DNA from: Thamnidium elegans
Lineage: Eukaryota > Mucoromycota > Mucoromycetes > Mucorales > Mucoraceae
Reading direction: 5' to 3'
DNA: 64,000 nucleotides
Assembly: GCA_025201345.1 (NCBI GenBank)
Contig: JAIXMG010000009.1
Span: 1,054,001 to 1,118,000 of the forward strand
Below, one piece after another: positions 22,301 to 36,713 of the stretch. A program made the translations under genes and the position numbers. The stretch's first letter is position 1, and each line of letters begins with the position of its first letter. The notes under the pieces are model-generated. The model worked only from the letters and a program-made list of their open reading frames with translations, did not search any database and was not told the DNA's origin.

Positions 22301-24733
22301 AGTATTAGCAGTATCATCTAAAGGCTTTTTTTTTTTAAAAAAAAAAAGAAGTTGTTAAAATAATATATACGGAGAGTTTTTTTTTTTTTTTTTTTTTTTA
22401 CCTTTACTAATTCAAGTACTTGCAGACTTTTTATAATATCTGCACGCACCTTTGCAATGCTCTCCTTGACCTCCTCATGTCTTACATCTTCTTCTTGAAG
22501 ATCATTTACGTATCCTTCATCTTCATATTCATCGTCTTGATACACATCTTTGATACGAACGTGCTTCTTTTGTTTGCTATTTTTTAAACTAGTACTTGTG
22601 CTTTTAGTAATAATTGGTCTTCTAGATTTTGTTGCAATTCTGGCTGCATACCCATTCGTTGTCATACTTGAATTAGCTGTTGCTCTACCTAATTTTCTAC
22701 GTCGACTACTATTTGATTTTCTTGGTTGATTAGAAAATTTTTGTAAGATACTGCTGCTACTGTTGTGTTGTATCATTGCTTTAGTTAATGCTGCTTGTAA
22801 TTTTGGTTGTGTTATTTCCATAACTTGTAATTTTTCTTTTGTATCGTGTAATTGATTTGTTAATTCTTGGATTGTTTTTTGGTATCTTTGAATAATAGGA
22901 TGTGTTTGAATAGGTCGTGCAGTACTGATATTTTCTAATAACGAATCACCACCGTCCATATCATCGTTTTGCATAAATTCACCTAATTCGCGTTCCATAA
23001 TCAGTGTATCTCGTTCACTTGTTACTTGAATAATTTGTTCTGACATATCTTGTAACCGCTCACGTAACCTACTAGATTCTTGACGTAAAGCACTTGTCTT
23101 ATCCTCTAAATGGTTTGATAAAGAGTTTACGGTTGCATTTGTAGTAGACGAAATGGATCCATCTGCACGAAGTGAAACAATTTCCATACGTAATCGAGAT
23201 ACTAGAGCTTTTAATTGATTCACTTCTAATGAAGAACCAGCAAAGTCTTGGTTTACAGTAACTCTATTTTTAATATTTCGTGCACGGTTAGCGTATTTAA
23301 GAGTATTTAAAGTTTCCATAAAATTAGTATCTGCTGGAGACACACAAGCCAACATAAGCGTTTGGCTGTTACCACCAAGAGAATCTTGTAATAGACGAGT
23401 GAGCTTACTGTCTCGATAGGGTATATGAGTTGCTCTCTTTGTTTCATCGCCTAGTGCAGAAATGACGTTTCCTAGAGCTAATAAGCCTGAATTAATAGCT
23501 ATACCTTCTTTGGCACGATCACCTTGTGCATGTGTTCGTTTTAACTAATTCAAAAAAAGATTTTTTCTTTTAGTAAGTATAAATAAATAAATAAATAAAA
23601 TATATATACAATATAGTAATTACTCGTTCAGAACCAGCTAAATCGACAAAATGGAATTTACTGTTCAGTGTTTTGACAACAGATTTACCATCTTCTTCTT
23701 CAGACTTGTGTTGTTTTAAAATGACTGAAAAGATAGCATGAGATCTAGAAGAGACTGAATTCATTTCAGTTGAACCTGTAGTACGACCTAAAGAACCTTG
23801 TGCAAGGTAACTAAAAAAAAAATTAAATGGGCTGGTTGTTTTTTATATATATTATTATTTTACCCTAAAAGTTCTTCAGGGCTATAACATATTTCTTCTT
23901 TTACACCACTCCAATAAATATTTCCAGCAATATCTTCTCTGATAGAGACTTCACTGGAGTTGGTATAATTAGCTGATCTACGTTTGGATCGTGTATTATT
24001 TAATAAATCAATAAATTCTTCATTATAAAGCTCAAGAAAAGAAACAAAAATTTCGTATTTAAATTCAGAGTCTTGTGCTTCACGCTTTTTTAATAGTTGA
24101 AATAGTTCAATGATACAACGAGGCACAATTCCTTGAATTTTTTTTTAAGGATTAAAGAATGGAATCACATATATAAAGAATAATATCTTACCTTCATCTT
24201 GTTCACTAACTGTATTGTCGATACTGGTACCCATACTAAATGTTTTACCCGACCCAGTTTGACTACAATCACAAAAAAAAAAAAAAAAATGAGTGATATA
24301 TTTTTTAAATCTTATTTTTTTTTTATATATATATAAATGTATACCCATAAGCTAAAATAGTTGCATTAAACCTAAATATTTATAATAAGTCTTTTTCCTT
24401 CTTCTTAAAAAAAGTATATATGACTTTTTTTTTTTTTTTTTTTACCCGTCTACAAATTTATGTAGTAGTGGAGAAGCAGCATCAAGATATACTTTGGCTT
24501 GGTCTGTATTATTATTAAAAACGTAATCGTATGTAAAAGATTTATCTGTTCCCATTAATATCTGAGGTTCGTTTGGTATAGAGGATAAGCATTCTGTGCA
24601 GTTATTAATTCGTTCTTTTTCTGTTAATGGTCGCACACGTAGAGCCACTCTGTTTTAATACTGTGTTAAAAAAAAAAAAAAGGGCAGTATATTAAAGATA
24701 TAATAATGTGTACCTCACTGCAGTGGAAGTCAT
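19310..24733 (-). CDS. Kinesin-4-like motor protein (KIF4/KIF21 type)
   Basis: Plus-end-directed microtubule motor. Ten exons (24714-24733, 24446-24649, 24345-24371, 24192-24262, 23864-24131, 23624-23810, 22402-23544, 22283-22324, 22026-22148, 19310-21955) give about 1576 aa. The motor domain is N-terminal: VALRVRP, the P-loop GQTGSGKT at residues 84-91, [13 protein letters not shown] (switch I), VDLAGSER (switch II) and the neck-linker region [15 protein letters not shown], a family-4 hallmark. Long coiled coils follow, with the kinesin-4-type segment [20 protein letters not shown]. The C-terminus is low complexity and there is no WD40 domain. Exon 3 is only 27 bases. The acceptor before exon 8 lies in an A-run and is the least certain join. 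Confidence 0.9.
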
Positions 24734-25192
24734 TCTATATATAAATTTATATAAATGTATATAAAAAGAAAAAGAGAAAAAGTTTATGTACAGAAAAAGA
24801 AAAAGAAAAAAAGAGGGAAAGAGAAAGAGAAGAGAAAAAGGGGGAAATGTAAGTTTTAAGAAACCAATAAAAAAAAGTGGTGACACACTTTACGGTTTTG
24901 CTTCCGAATGGATGTAGCACTTGATACAGTACTTTTTTTCTTCTTTTTTTTTCCTTCTCTTTTTATTTCCATGACGATGTCTTTATTTTTATTTACCTGT
25001 TTTTACATAAAAAAAAACTGTAGTAAACTTTAACTGATAAACTAACTGTACAGTGAATTTTATGTGCCACCCCCTTTTAACCTTTACAAAAAAAAAAAAA
25101 AAAAAAAAAGTTGTGATTAAAAAAAAAAAAAGGCATTTGGGTATTAGAAAATACTAAAGAGTATATAGTATTACTTTTTATTATATCATTAT
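24734..25192. other. Intergenic region upstream of the kinesin gene
   Basis: About 460 bases between two minus-strand genes. Purine-rich GAAAA runs (24765-24840) lie in the expected kinesin 5' region, and there is a 20-base A tract near 25090. No gene seen. Confidence 0.5.
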
Positions 25193-26179
25193 TTATTCAT
25201 CATCATCTGACTGATTATGTTGAACCTTCTTTCGTTTAATCTTCTTTCCCATTTTAAGCTTCTTTTGTTCTAACTGTCTCTTTAAAGAACCCTTAATACT
25301 ATTTTCATTTTCTTTATCCATAACTTCCTTCTTTACAAAAATATAAGTCTTTGGAGAAGCAGACAAGATTTCTGCATTAGCACCTTTACTGAGTCCTTCT
25401 TTAAAGCCCAAAGTACGACGATGTTCATATCCAGGGAAATCATCAGGGTAAAATGGTGCTGTACCTTTTATCGCCAAAACACCCTTTGCCTTTACTAGAC
25501 TTTTAATTGCCCATAAATTATAAGGGTGACAGGTCTTCATTGTCACATGAATCTCTCCATCCGGTACAATATCATCTTCGACTTGACGTGACTCGGATTT
25601 ATTTGCTGGAATCTCTCCTTGTGATGCCTTTGTTAATAAAGGTGCTGCTGAATCAAAGAATCCATTCAACAATCTTTGATTTGCAACTACATTACGATCT
25701 TGGTCTTTAATACCTAAACCAGCATGAGGAAAATTAAAGATAATCTTTGTGTATCTGTTCTTTTTGACTTCTTTAGATAAATCCGTTGCATCCACTTCAA
25801 ACAATACTGTTCCACCAAATTCACGTACAAACTCTACATTTTCTTTGGCTTCCTCGTACTTTTCATACAAGACCTTTTCGGTATCATAACAAGTAGCAAC
25901 TAAATTTTCGGAACCTTCTTCTAAATAGTTTTCCGCTAACGATCTAGCAAACGAAAAGTTTCCTTCTCCAACAAGTAAAATCTTGTCTTTGGAACGTAAT
26001 TGTGGTCGTGTACGAACTGTCTCGGAAGAGGCCTTCTTGGACTTTACTTGATTCTTTTTGGCTTTTTCTAAATTGTCTGCTAAGGCTTTGGATCTACGTT
26101 CATTTTCGGCTTTCCAGGCATTCTTATCTAATAAACGATCAAGCGCATTTGCCAACTTCTTTCTCTTCAATCTACCCAT
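25193..26179 (-). CDS. BMT5: BMT5-like 25S rRNA (uridine-N3) methyltransferase
   Basis: Single exon, 328 aa. SAM-dependent Rossmann methyltransferase of the DUF2431 family; yeast Bmt5 makes m3U in 25S rRNA in the nucleolus. Signature motif I is KDKILLVGEGNFSFARSLA, followed by LVATCYDTEKVLYEKY, the NFPHAG motif (IIFNFPHAGLGIKDQDRNV), EIHVTMKTCHPYNLW and a C-terminal GYEHRRTLGF. The N- and C-terminal tails are basic, as expected of a nucleolar protein. Plants have the same domain in other proteins, but the short, single-domain form is the fungal Bmt5 type. Confidence 0.9.
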   Translation of the reverse strand: MGRLKRKKLANALDRLLDKNAWKAENERRSKALADNLEKAKKNQVKSKKASSETVRTRPQLRSKDKILLVGEGNFSFARSLAENYLEEGSENLVATCYDTEKVLYEKYEEAKENVEFVREFGGTVLFEVDATDLSKEVKKNRYTKIIFNFPHAGLGIKDQDRNVVANQRLLNGFFDSAAPLLTKASQGEIPANKSESRQVEDDIVPDGEIHVTMKTCHPYNLWAIKSLVKAKGVLAIKGTAPFYPDDFPGYEHRRTLGFKEGLSKGANAEILSASPKTYIFVKKEVMDKENENSIKGSLKRQLEQKKLKMGKKIKRKKVQHNQSDDDE

Positions 26180-26291
26180 TTTTGTTATTTTTTTTTAAAA
26201 AAAAAGGTAATATTAAAATAGGGAAAAACGTCAAATTATTTTTTCTTTTTTTTTTAATTCGGCATGAAAAATAAGCCACTTAAAAAAATTG

Positions 26292-30661
<4,370 letters not shown>

Positions 30662-31174
30662 TTTATTTGTGTAAGAAAAGAGAGTTTTTTTTAGAAAAAA
30701 ACGCGAGAAATATGTATCGGAGTTACCATCAAGGAACCAGCTTTTTCGATCATATACACAAACGATATCCTAGTAGAGAGAAAGTATACTATCTAATCAG
30801 ATACGTTACAGTAGCTTTGGTTGCGTGCCGTGCTATCTATTTGTATTTTGACTAGCTTCTGGGGATCTCAATCTAACTAGAACTTTTTAAACAAGAGCTG
30901 TTACATAGTGCTCTTCAATTGTTTATATCTTAAAACGTTATGTTACAAGAATAAAAAAAATTATTTTTGGGTTGGTGCTTAATAAAGTATTCCTTGTTAA
31001 AGATAGACAAAGAGATGGGGCAAGGAGGTTCTTTTTTTTTTTTTTAGTAGTACTTTGATAATTCTGGTGAATACTAGTAAAGTACGATCTATATACCAAA
31101 ATATATATCAAAATTTAAAGGGACAAAGGATGTTTATTTAGATAGATGAGGTAGATAATTATTTATATGATGAC
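30662..31174. other. Intergenic region upstream of cofactor D
   Basis: About 510 bases, AT-rich, containing the cofactor D promoter and the 3' end of the copper-fist gene. No gene supported. Confidence 0.45.
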
Positions 31175-31792
31175 TTAAGGCTTGGTCAGATACTTATCCA
31201 GATCATTTTCTAAAAAGTGTAACAAATCCGAGACACTATCATCATTTGTTGGATTAAAAGCATGGCTATTAACTGGCGGATCAGCTTTTGGTTCAGCTTC
31301 AATTATATCTTCATTTGCTGTTTTGGGTGAAGTTGAACAGCATGACACCGAAGGACTGGGGTTGTACGCGCTACCATCCTCCTGTACGTCTTGAAGATGA
31401 TTAGCGACACATGTACAGGTCAAGAGCACTTCACAAAGACATCCATTGATAGGGTTGGGTGCTAAATTGGGAAAATCAATTTAAAATCAAGATAAAGATA
31501 TTCCCGTCTCTCTTTTAAAAAAATAAAATAAAACTTACTACTGGCAATGGCACAAGTACACTTTACATGCGATTGGTTAGTCTGCCTTAAATCACGACAG
31601 TGATTACACTGACTAACTTGTCTACCTCTTTTCACAAGAGGTATCATGGGCCGATCTTTATGATTACACTTTTTCACCCGATGACCTCTTATACATGCTG
31701 CACTATTTTGAATTTCCAAATTAACAAAAAAAAAAAAAAAAAAAAAAAGGACAACATATAGGTTACCATGCGTGTTTAACTCCATTAATCAT
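31175..31792 (-). CDS. Copper-fist transcription factor (Ace1/Mac1/Cuf1 type)
   Basis: Nuclear regulator of copper or iron homeostasis genes. Exons 31767-31792, 31539-31702 and 31175-31461 give 158 aa. The start at 31792 yields MINGVKHACAACIRGHRV, matching the Ace1 N-terminus. The zinc ligands C9, C12, C21 and H23 are all present. A start inside exon 1 would lose C9. The minor-groove GRP motif reads RGRQ, so the Pro is replaced. The copper-sensing half follows (QCNHCRDLRQ, HVKCTC), then a second Cys-rich stretch CLCEVLLTCTC and an acidic tail. The protein is short for the family (Ace1 225 aa), with little room for an activation domain. Confidence 0.88.
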
Positions 31793-31909
31793 AAAAACCA
31801 TATTCAAAAAAGTTTTATTTAACCATATGAAAAGCACCCAAGGAAAAAAAAAAAGCAGAATATATATGGTATAAAAAAAAATGCGGCGTCACGAATCAGC
31901 ATAAATTGC

Positions 31910-33055
31910 TCATCTTAACCTTCTAAAGACCACTCTTGCTATTTGTGCTAAACTCCTTTGCCCGTCATCATCAGTATTCTTCTGATCTCCCATAGGTTTG
32001 ATATTGTTCATCCTCATGGTTGGATTACCGCTCATCATCATACCTTGGTTGTTCATCATCGGGTTGTTCATCAGCATATTATTGTTATATCCTTGCGGTC
32101 CATACATACTCTCAAGTATTTGCTGCTCCATAATCATGAGATCTTGTGTATGACACCAGAAACAAAACGCAAAATGAATCTAATAATGTGTTGGTATAAA
32201 AATAAAGGATAATTGGAAGGGGATCAACTTACATAAAGTGTAAATAGAATGACAAATATAACTACCGAAAACTTTATTTCATCTTCCCATAACCTTGTGC
32301 AGTTATAAAGATCGGATCCTTCATGAATCGGCATAAACACAAACCCAGATATTTCGCTAATATTATACCCACTAATTGTACTTGTTGTACTGTTGTTTAT
32401 TGTAAGCGCTTGAACAGTTCGGCTTTGAGACTTTGATATACACCAATTGAGAAACTGGTCTTTTTGTACTCCAAATATTACCATATTTACAAAGTATATA
32501 ATTAAAAACGCGATAACAAAAATCCACGTAGAACGGTGAGACCTTCTTAATTGTCCGGGTTGATTCTAATATAAAAAGACGTAAGAGATCAAAATAACAC
32601 CCTCTTTTTTTTTCTTTTTTTTTTTCTTTTTTTTTGGTGTATCGTACCAGTGTAAATGAGTAGAGTGATATAAGTGCTGAAATTACAAATAAAAGACATA
32701 CAACGCCTTGAATAACTAAAGATGCATGATTTAGGTAAGAGTATATCGCTTTTTACATACAAAAAAAAAACTGGTTAGTAAACAAGTTAAGAAAAAAAGT
32801 CTAGTCTATTTTATAAATTTACGACTTTTATCTTGAAACGAAAGTACACATGCGTACATATTAATAACCTATACAAAAAAAAAAATATTCTATATATTAA
32901 CTTCTAAAGAAAGATTACGTAAAAAAAAAAAAAGTGTGTTGTACCATCCATAGAAGGCATACAAATGGACCACCATAAGACATGTCCATATATCCACATA
33001 TTCTATATCTACGCTGGGATAAAACGTTTGGGTTTTGGTATACTTCTTGTTGCAT
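31910..33055 (-). CDS. Four-transmembrane protein of unknown function
   Basis: Exons 32945-33055, 32823-32868, 32648-32748, 32233-32565 and 31910-32179 give 286 aa with consistent phases. Hydrophobic segments lie at GGPFVCLLWMVINMYACVLS, VIQGVVCLLFVISALISLYS, STWIFVIAFLIIYFVNMVIF and IKFSVVIFVILFTLYVIHFA. A loop of about 75 residues with several N-x-S/T sites (NNSTTS, YNIS, YNCT) lies between TM3 and TM4 and is probably lumenal or extracellular. The C-terminus is Met/Asn-rich (MLMNNPMMNNQGMMMSG). The layout recalls tetraspan/MARVEL-like proteins but no family motif is seen. The 46-base second exon is the weakest part of the model. Confidence 0.6.
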
Positions 33056-33225
33056 TATTTAAGATAAAGAGAGAGAGAAAAAAGAGCAACGAAGAACAGT
33101 AAAAATATATAGAGACCTTATGTACTACTGAAGCCCTATTACCTGATTTAGTAAACAGAAAAACAATTAAAAAAAAAAAGGAGCACCCCCTTTTTTTTTT
33201 TTTGAAGAAAGTTTATTTATATTAG

Positions 33226-34065
33226 CTAACGTTGATTAATTTCACTTGCCAACTCATCTACAACCAAAAATAATTATAAATTCCTACAGTTATACTTTAT
33301 ATATATCGAAATAATTTTACCTCGGTATGGTTCTCTTAATACATAAAGCCATCTACCTTTTGCACCTTTATAAACCGACATAAAACTAATAAAGTCGTCT
33401 TTGGTTATAATGGAAGAAAGCTTTGAGACACTTATTGAACCGATATTAAGATGACTTGTTATAATATGATACTGCATATTTGGAGTAACAAACATATAGT
33501 CATGACGGTAATGTTGCGGCTTAAGTAAAGAGAATATCGTTTTTGCAAACGATAACATTTGTTTCTTTGAAACTATAGGCTTATCTAATACAATAGAAAG
33601 AAAAGTGGCTATTGTTATTATTTTGACGTAATATGTACTTATAGTTTCAAAATTACCATTTATATCCTCATAATTTATACTTGCTGTACTTTCAGCATGA
33701 TTATCTGGATTTGATTTTTATGCACATATAAGAATATACACACGTGGAAAAAAAAACCGTTTTTTTTTTTTGCCCTTCTTACCATTATTATCTAATACTA
33801 TTTCTTCCTCATCAGATAATGAACCATCAAATAACACATCGTCATTAAACAGTATTCCTTCATCACTTGATACTTTTGTATGTGATAACGTTTGTTTATC
33901 ATGTATTTCTCTCTCTTCTAATTGTGGCGTTTCGGGGTAAGAAAAAGACAGCCTTACATCCTCATGAGTGGTATCCATCGAGTTTTCTGGCTCGTTTACT
34001 CTATTTGAAGACACGGATAAAACTAAAAAAGCTGCTTGTCCTAGAGTTAAACCACGACTATCCAT
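33226..34065 (-). CDS. Unrecognised protein, acidic N-terminus
   Basis: Starts at 34065 (MDSRGLTLGQAAFLVLSVSS). The first exon, to 33783, is rich in Asp, Glu and Ser (SSDEGILFNDDVLFDGSLSD). The second exon begins at about 33705 (DNHAESTASINYEDIN) and may contain a further intron (GTAATT at about 33655 to TATTAG at about 33588). It then runs KTIFSLLKPQHYRHDYMFV, SISVSKLSSIITKDDFISFM and GRWLYVLREPYRG to 33313, and a last exon adds DELASEINQR. No domain is recognised. The final part, with mixed β-strand-like hydrophobic segments, could be a small folded domain. The model is plausible because frames join, but function is unknown. Confidence 0.5.
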
Positions 34066-34507
34066 ATTTACTAGTTTTTTTTTAAAAAAATAAAAAAAGA
34101 GGGAAAGAAAAAAGGAATTAATTTTAAAAAACCGAGATTAATTCACTGTTTTTTTTATACGCATAGTATAGCTGACATCATTTTAATACAGCAAGTTTTT
34201 TTTTTGACAGCTAACGTTGTCTAGGTTTTACGAATTGATCTCGTTTGTTGTTACAAGAATTTTATCAAATAGTACCAGAATCATGCATCAGTAAAAGTCA
34301 TAAGGTTTATTTTATTTGTTTATGTGTTTGTTTATCGTGTTCTTCTTTAAAACCCTGTATGAGCATGTCAGAATATTGACGGATACGATTCTTTTCCTTT
34401 ATTCTTTGTCACCTCTTTCTCGTCTCCTTTTTTTTTTTTCAAAAAAAAAAAAAAGATTCGTCAGTTCCACTTTGTTAACAACTTTTCCTTTTTGTTTTTA
34501 CAGCACT

Positions 34508-34541
<34 letters not shown>

Positions 34542-34748
34542 ATTAGAATGCATCAATTCCTTGTAGCTAAAAAAAGAAACATACCTTATAAAAAAAACAT
34601 GAACATGTTTTCTTTCAAATCAAAAACGTGGGTTACGCTTAAAAAAAAAAAGGTCCTGAGTAACCACACAATCAAATGGGAAAATCATGATACTTTTTAC
34701 AAATTTGACACACTTGATTTGTCACTTTAATGGTGCAACCCTTCTTGC

Positions 34749-34791
<43 letters not shown>

Positions 34792-34884
34792 TGAGAAGGT
34801 GATGGAACACCAGAAATTTATTAATTGTAAAAAAAAAATAATAATAGTAATATATATATATACAAGTAATTGTTTAGAGAGTAT
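34066..34884. other. Gene-poor spacer with long homopolymers
   Basis: About 820 bases with several long tracts (A29 at about 34510, T39 at about 34750). Short plus-strand ORFs here consist mainly of translated homopolymer and are not credible. No gene seen. Confidence 0.5.
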
Positions 34885-36237
34885 TTAGTACCAGTTTTTT
34901 GCTCCAATAGAAGCATAAGAAGGAGGTGGCGGTGACTCTAGATCAAAAGTCCTTTCTTCTGTGGGACTAGGCGGTGTACTTGACTTCAACACCTCGTCTT
35001 GCACCTTCAACCAATCCTTGCGACTTCCATTCCTCTTCTTCTTGTACTCCAAATAACACGGACACACAAAGAACCCATGCGCATCCTCATCCTTCTCTTC
35101 CTCCTCCTCCACCACGGGATCCAGCAGTAAGGCCTGCTCATACGTCGGCAGCGTATTATAATCCTCCTTCAACCTGCAGTCCAAGATTGTAATGGGTGTC
35201 TCCAACCGAATATGGGTTCGTTCCGCCTGTCCATTTTCGGTAGTAGAGGTCAGCTCGATATGAATTTTGAGACAATGACTGATATCGATTTCGGAAAACG
35301 TGGAAGTGTGGTTCAGATGTACACAATTGGGCAGCGTAAAATTCAGCCTGTGCTGAAACGGGCCTACGTCCAGTGGGATATGTGCGTTCTTGACGCCTAG
35401 CGCTCTTCTCATCTCCTTCAACGAGAATTGCGAGACCAGGCCGTGTGTCGATGTGAGTGCCGGATCCACCAAGCTGGTCACTGACGACAGCGTGACCTTA
35501 AACCCGTGCAGTTCCACCCGCCGTGCCTGAAACTCTGGCAACCGATACACTCGTTTCTCAGTCAAGACAACCGAGATCGATTCAATATAGACGTGCTTCA
35601 TATTAGGCGTTAATGAAATGGAGATGGGGAACAGAGTCCCTGATGACCCATTTGATTTCTCAATGCAAATCACGGCATCGCACACTTTCAATTTGCGTTC
35701 GGAGATGATGGAGGTGGTTGGAAGTGAATTGGCGGTTAAGGCTGCATCAGACCAATGAGGCGTTCGAAGCAACAAGACATCGCGTCGAGCTCGCAGTTTG
35801 GCCACACCCATCCCGACCCTGTGAATGGTCGCCTGCACATAATAGTACACTTTGGCCATTTCGTCTTCGATCGTTTCAATCAGCTGGTTGGATATCAAGA
35901 ACTGGAAAGGCCACCGATGCAAGCCGGGAGATAAGATACCCTCTCCCTTTGGTGAATCAAAGAACGTTTGCAGCACCACGTTTTGCTCGTGGATCGTCTT
36001 TTCATGATACAGTTTGTTGTTGCGAGGTCCAATTCCCTCGGGCCAAAGCATGTACGATTTACCGATAAACTTGATCACTACTTGTGACGAAAGCACGGGG
36101 CGGGTGAGAACGATACTGACTTCGCCTTCAAGCACATGCGTCGTGTTGTCGACTGAACTGCCACGAAGGATAACTACTGGCTCTGCAAGGTCAATTGAAA
36201 GCTGCTTTGCTCCTGTTAAGAACGCAACCACTGGCAT
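34885..36237 (-). CDS. Arrestin-related trafficking adaptor (α-arrestin)
   Basis: Single exon, 450 aa. Adaptors of this type recruit a Nedd4/Rsp5-type ubiquitin ligase to plasma-membrane transporters for endocytosis. The N-terminal arrestin fold spans about 12-160 (LEGEVSIVLTRPVLSSQVVI, GEGILSPGLHRWPFQFLI) and the C-terminal fold about 190-350 (KLKVCDAVICIEKSNG, GPFQHRLNFTLPNC, SHCLKIHIELTS). LPTYEQA at the end of the C-fold is a common ART motif. A PPSY (P438-Y441) near the C-terminus is a PPxY WW-domain ligand. The tail is acidic and Ser/Pro-rich. GC and G/C-ending codons are clearly higher than in neighbouring genes, as in the P450 next to it. Confidence 0.88.
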   Translation of the reverse strand: MPVVAFLTGAKQLSIDLAEPVVILRGSSVDNTTHVLEGEVSIVLTRPVLSSQVVIKFIGKSYMLWPEGIGPRNNKLYHEKTIHEQNVVLQTFFDSPKGEGILSPGLHRWPFQFLISNQLIETIEDEMAKVYYYVQATIHRVGMGVAKLRARRDVLLLRTPHWSDAALTANSLPTTSIISERKLKVCDAVICIEKSNGSSGTLFPISISLTPNMKHVYIESISVVLTEKRVYRLPEFQARRVELHGFKVTLSSVTSLVDPALTSTHGLVSQFSLKEMRRALGVKNAHIPLDVGPFQHRLNFTLPNCVHLNHTSTFSEIDISHCLKIHIELTSTTENGQAERTHIRLETPITILDCRLKEDYNTLPTYEQALLLDPVVEEEEEKDEDAHGFFVCPCYLEYKKKRNGSRKDWLKVQDEVLKSSTPPSPTEERTFDLESPPPPSYASIGAKNWY

Positions 36238-36713
36238 TGTTTTTTATGTGTAAAAAATTAAAATTGTAGAATACAAAAGAAGAAGAAAAAAAAGAACTTG
36301 TTTTTTAAAAAGAAAATATAGCTTTATGTGTGAAACCTCAAAAGAGTTTTTTTCGCCTGTCAATTCACAGGTATTTTTTTAAGGATCCGAACATGTATGA
36401 ATGTGTAGAGCCCGACACGCCGGGAACAAAAAAAAGACTTTAAATAGAATTTCCAAAACTCTCTTACATAAGTTTGCAATTTTCATTAAAAATTGCATAT
36501 GAAATCTAGCTTGAAAACATTGCTATCATTTTCTAATCGTTGTAACCAATCGTTTAGTAGGGCGAATAAAGGGTCTATCACATCCACATATATATATATA
36601 AAAAAAAAAAAAAGTATCTAGAACAGTGGCTTATGATGTTCTATATTTATTGCCTGACACTTGCATCCCAGGTTGTGCTACCCCCCAATGATTTACATAT
36701 AAAAAAAATTTAT
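36238..36713. other. Spacer between arrestin and P450 genes
   Basis: About 475 bases, AT-rich again, unlike the genes on each side. It should hold the arrestin promoter. Nothing else recognised. Confidence 0.45.

Noticed and set aside
24421..24440. Poly-T and poly-A tracts as retroposon tails
   Set aside because: Such tracts occur throughout, mainly in introns and before start codons, with no target duplications; they are a genome-wide feature.
34316..34730. Short plus-strand ORFs between two minus-strand genes
   Set aside because: They are mostly poly-Phe and poly-Lys from homopolymers, without conserved motifs.
35718..36068. Plus-strand ORF of 116 codons antisense to the arrestin gene
   Set aside because: The high GC of the arrestin gene opens its antisense frames; no domain or start context supports it.
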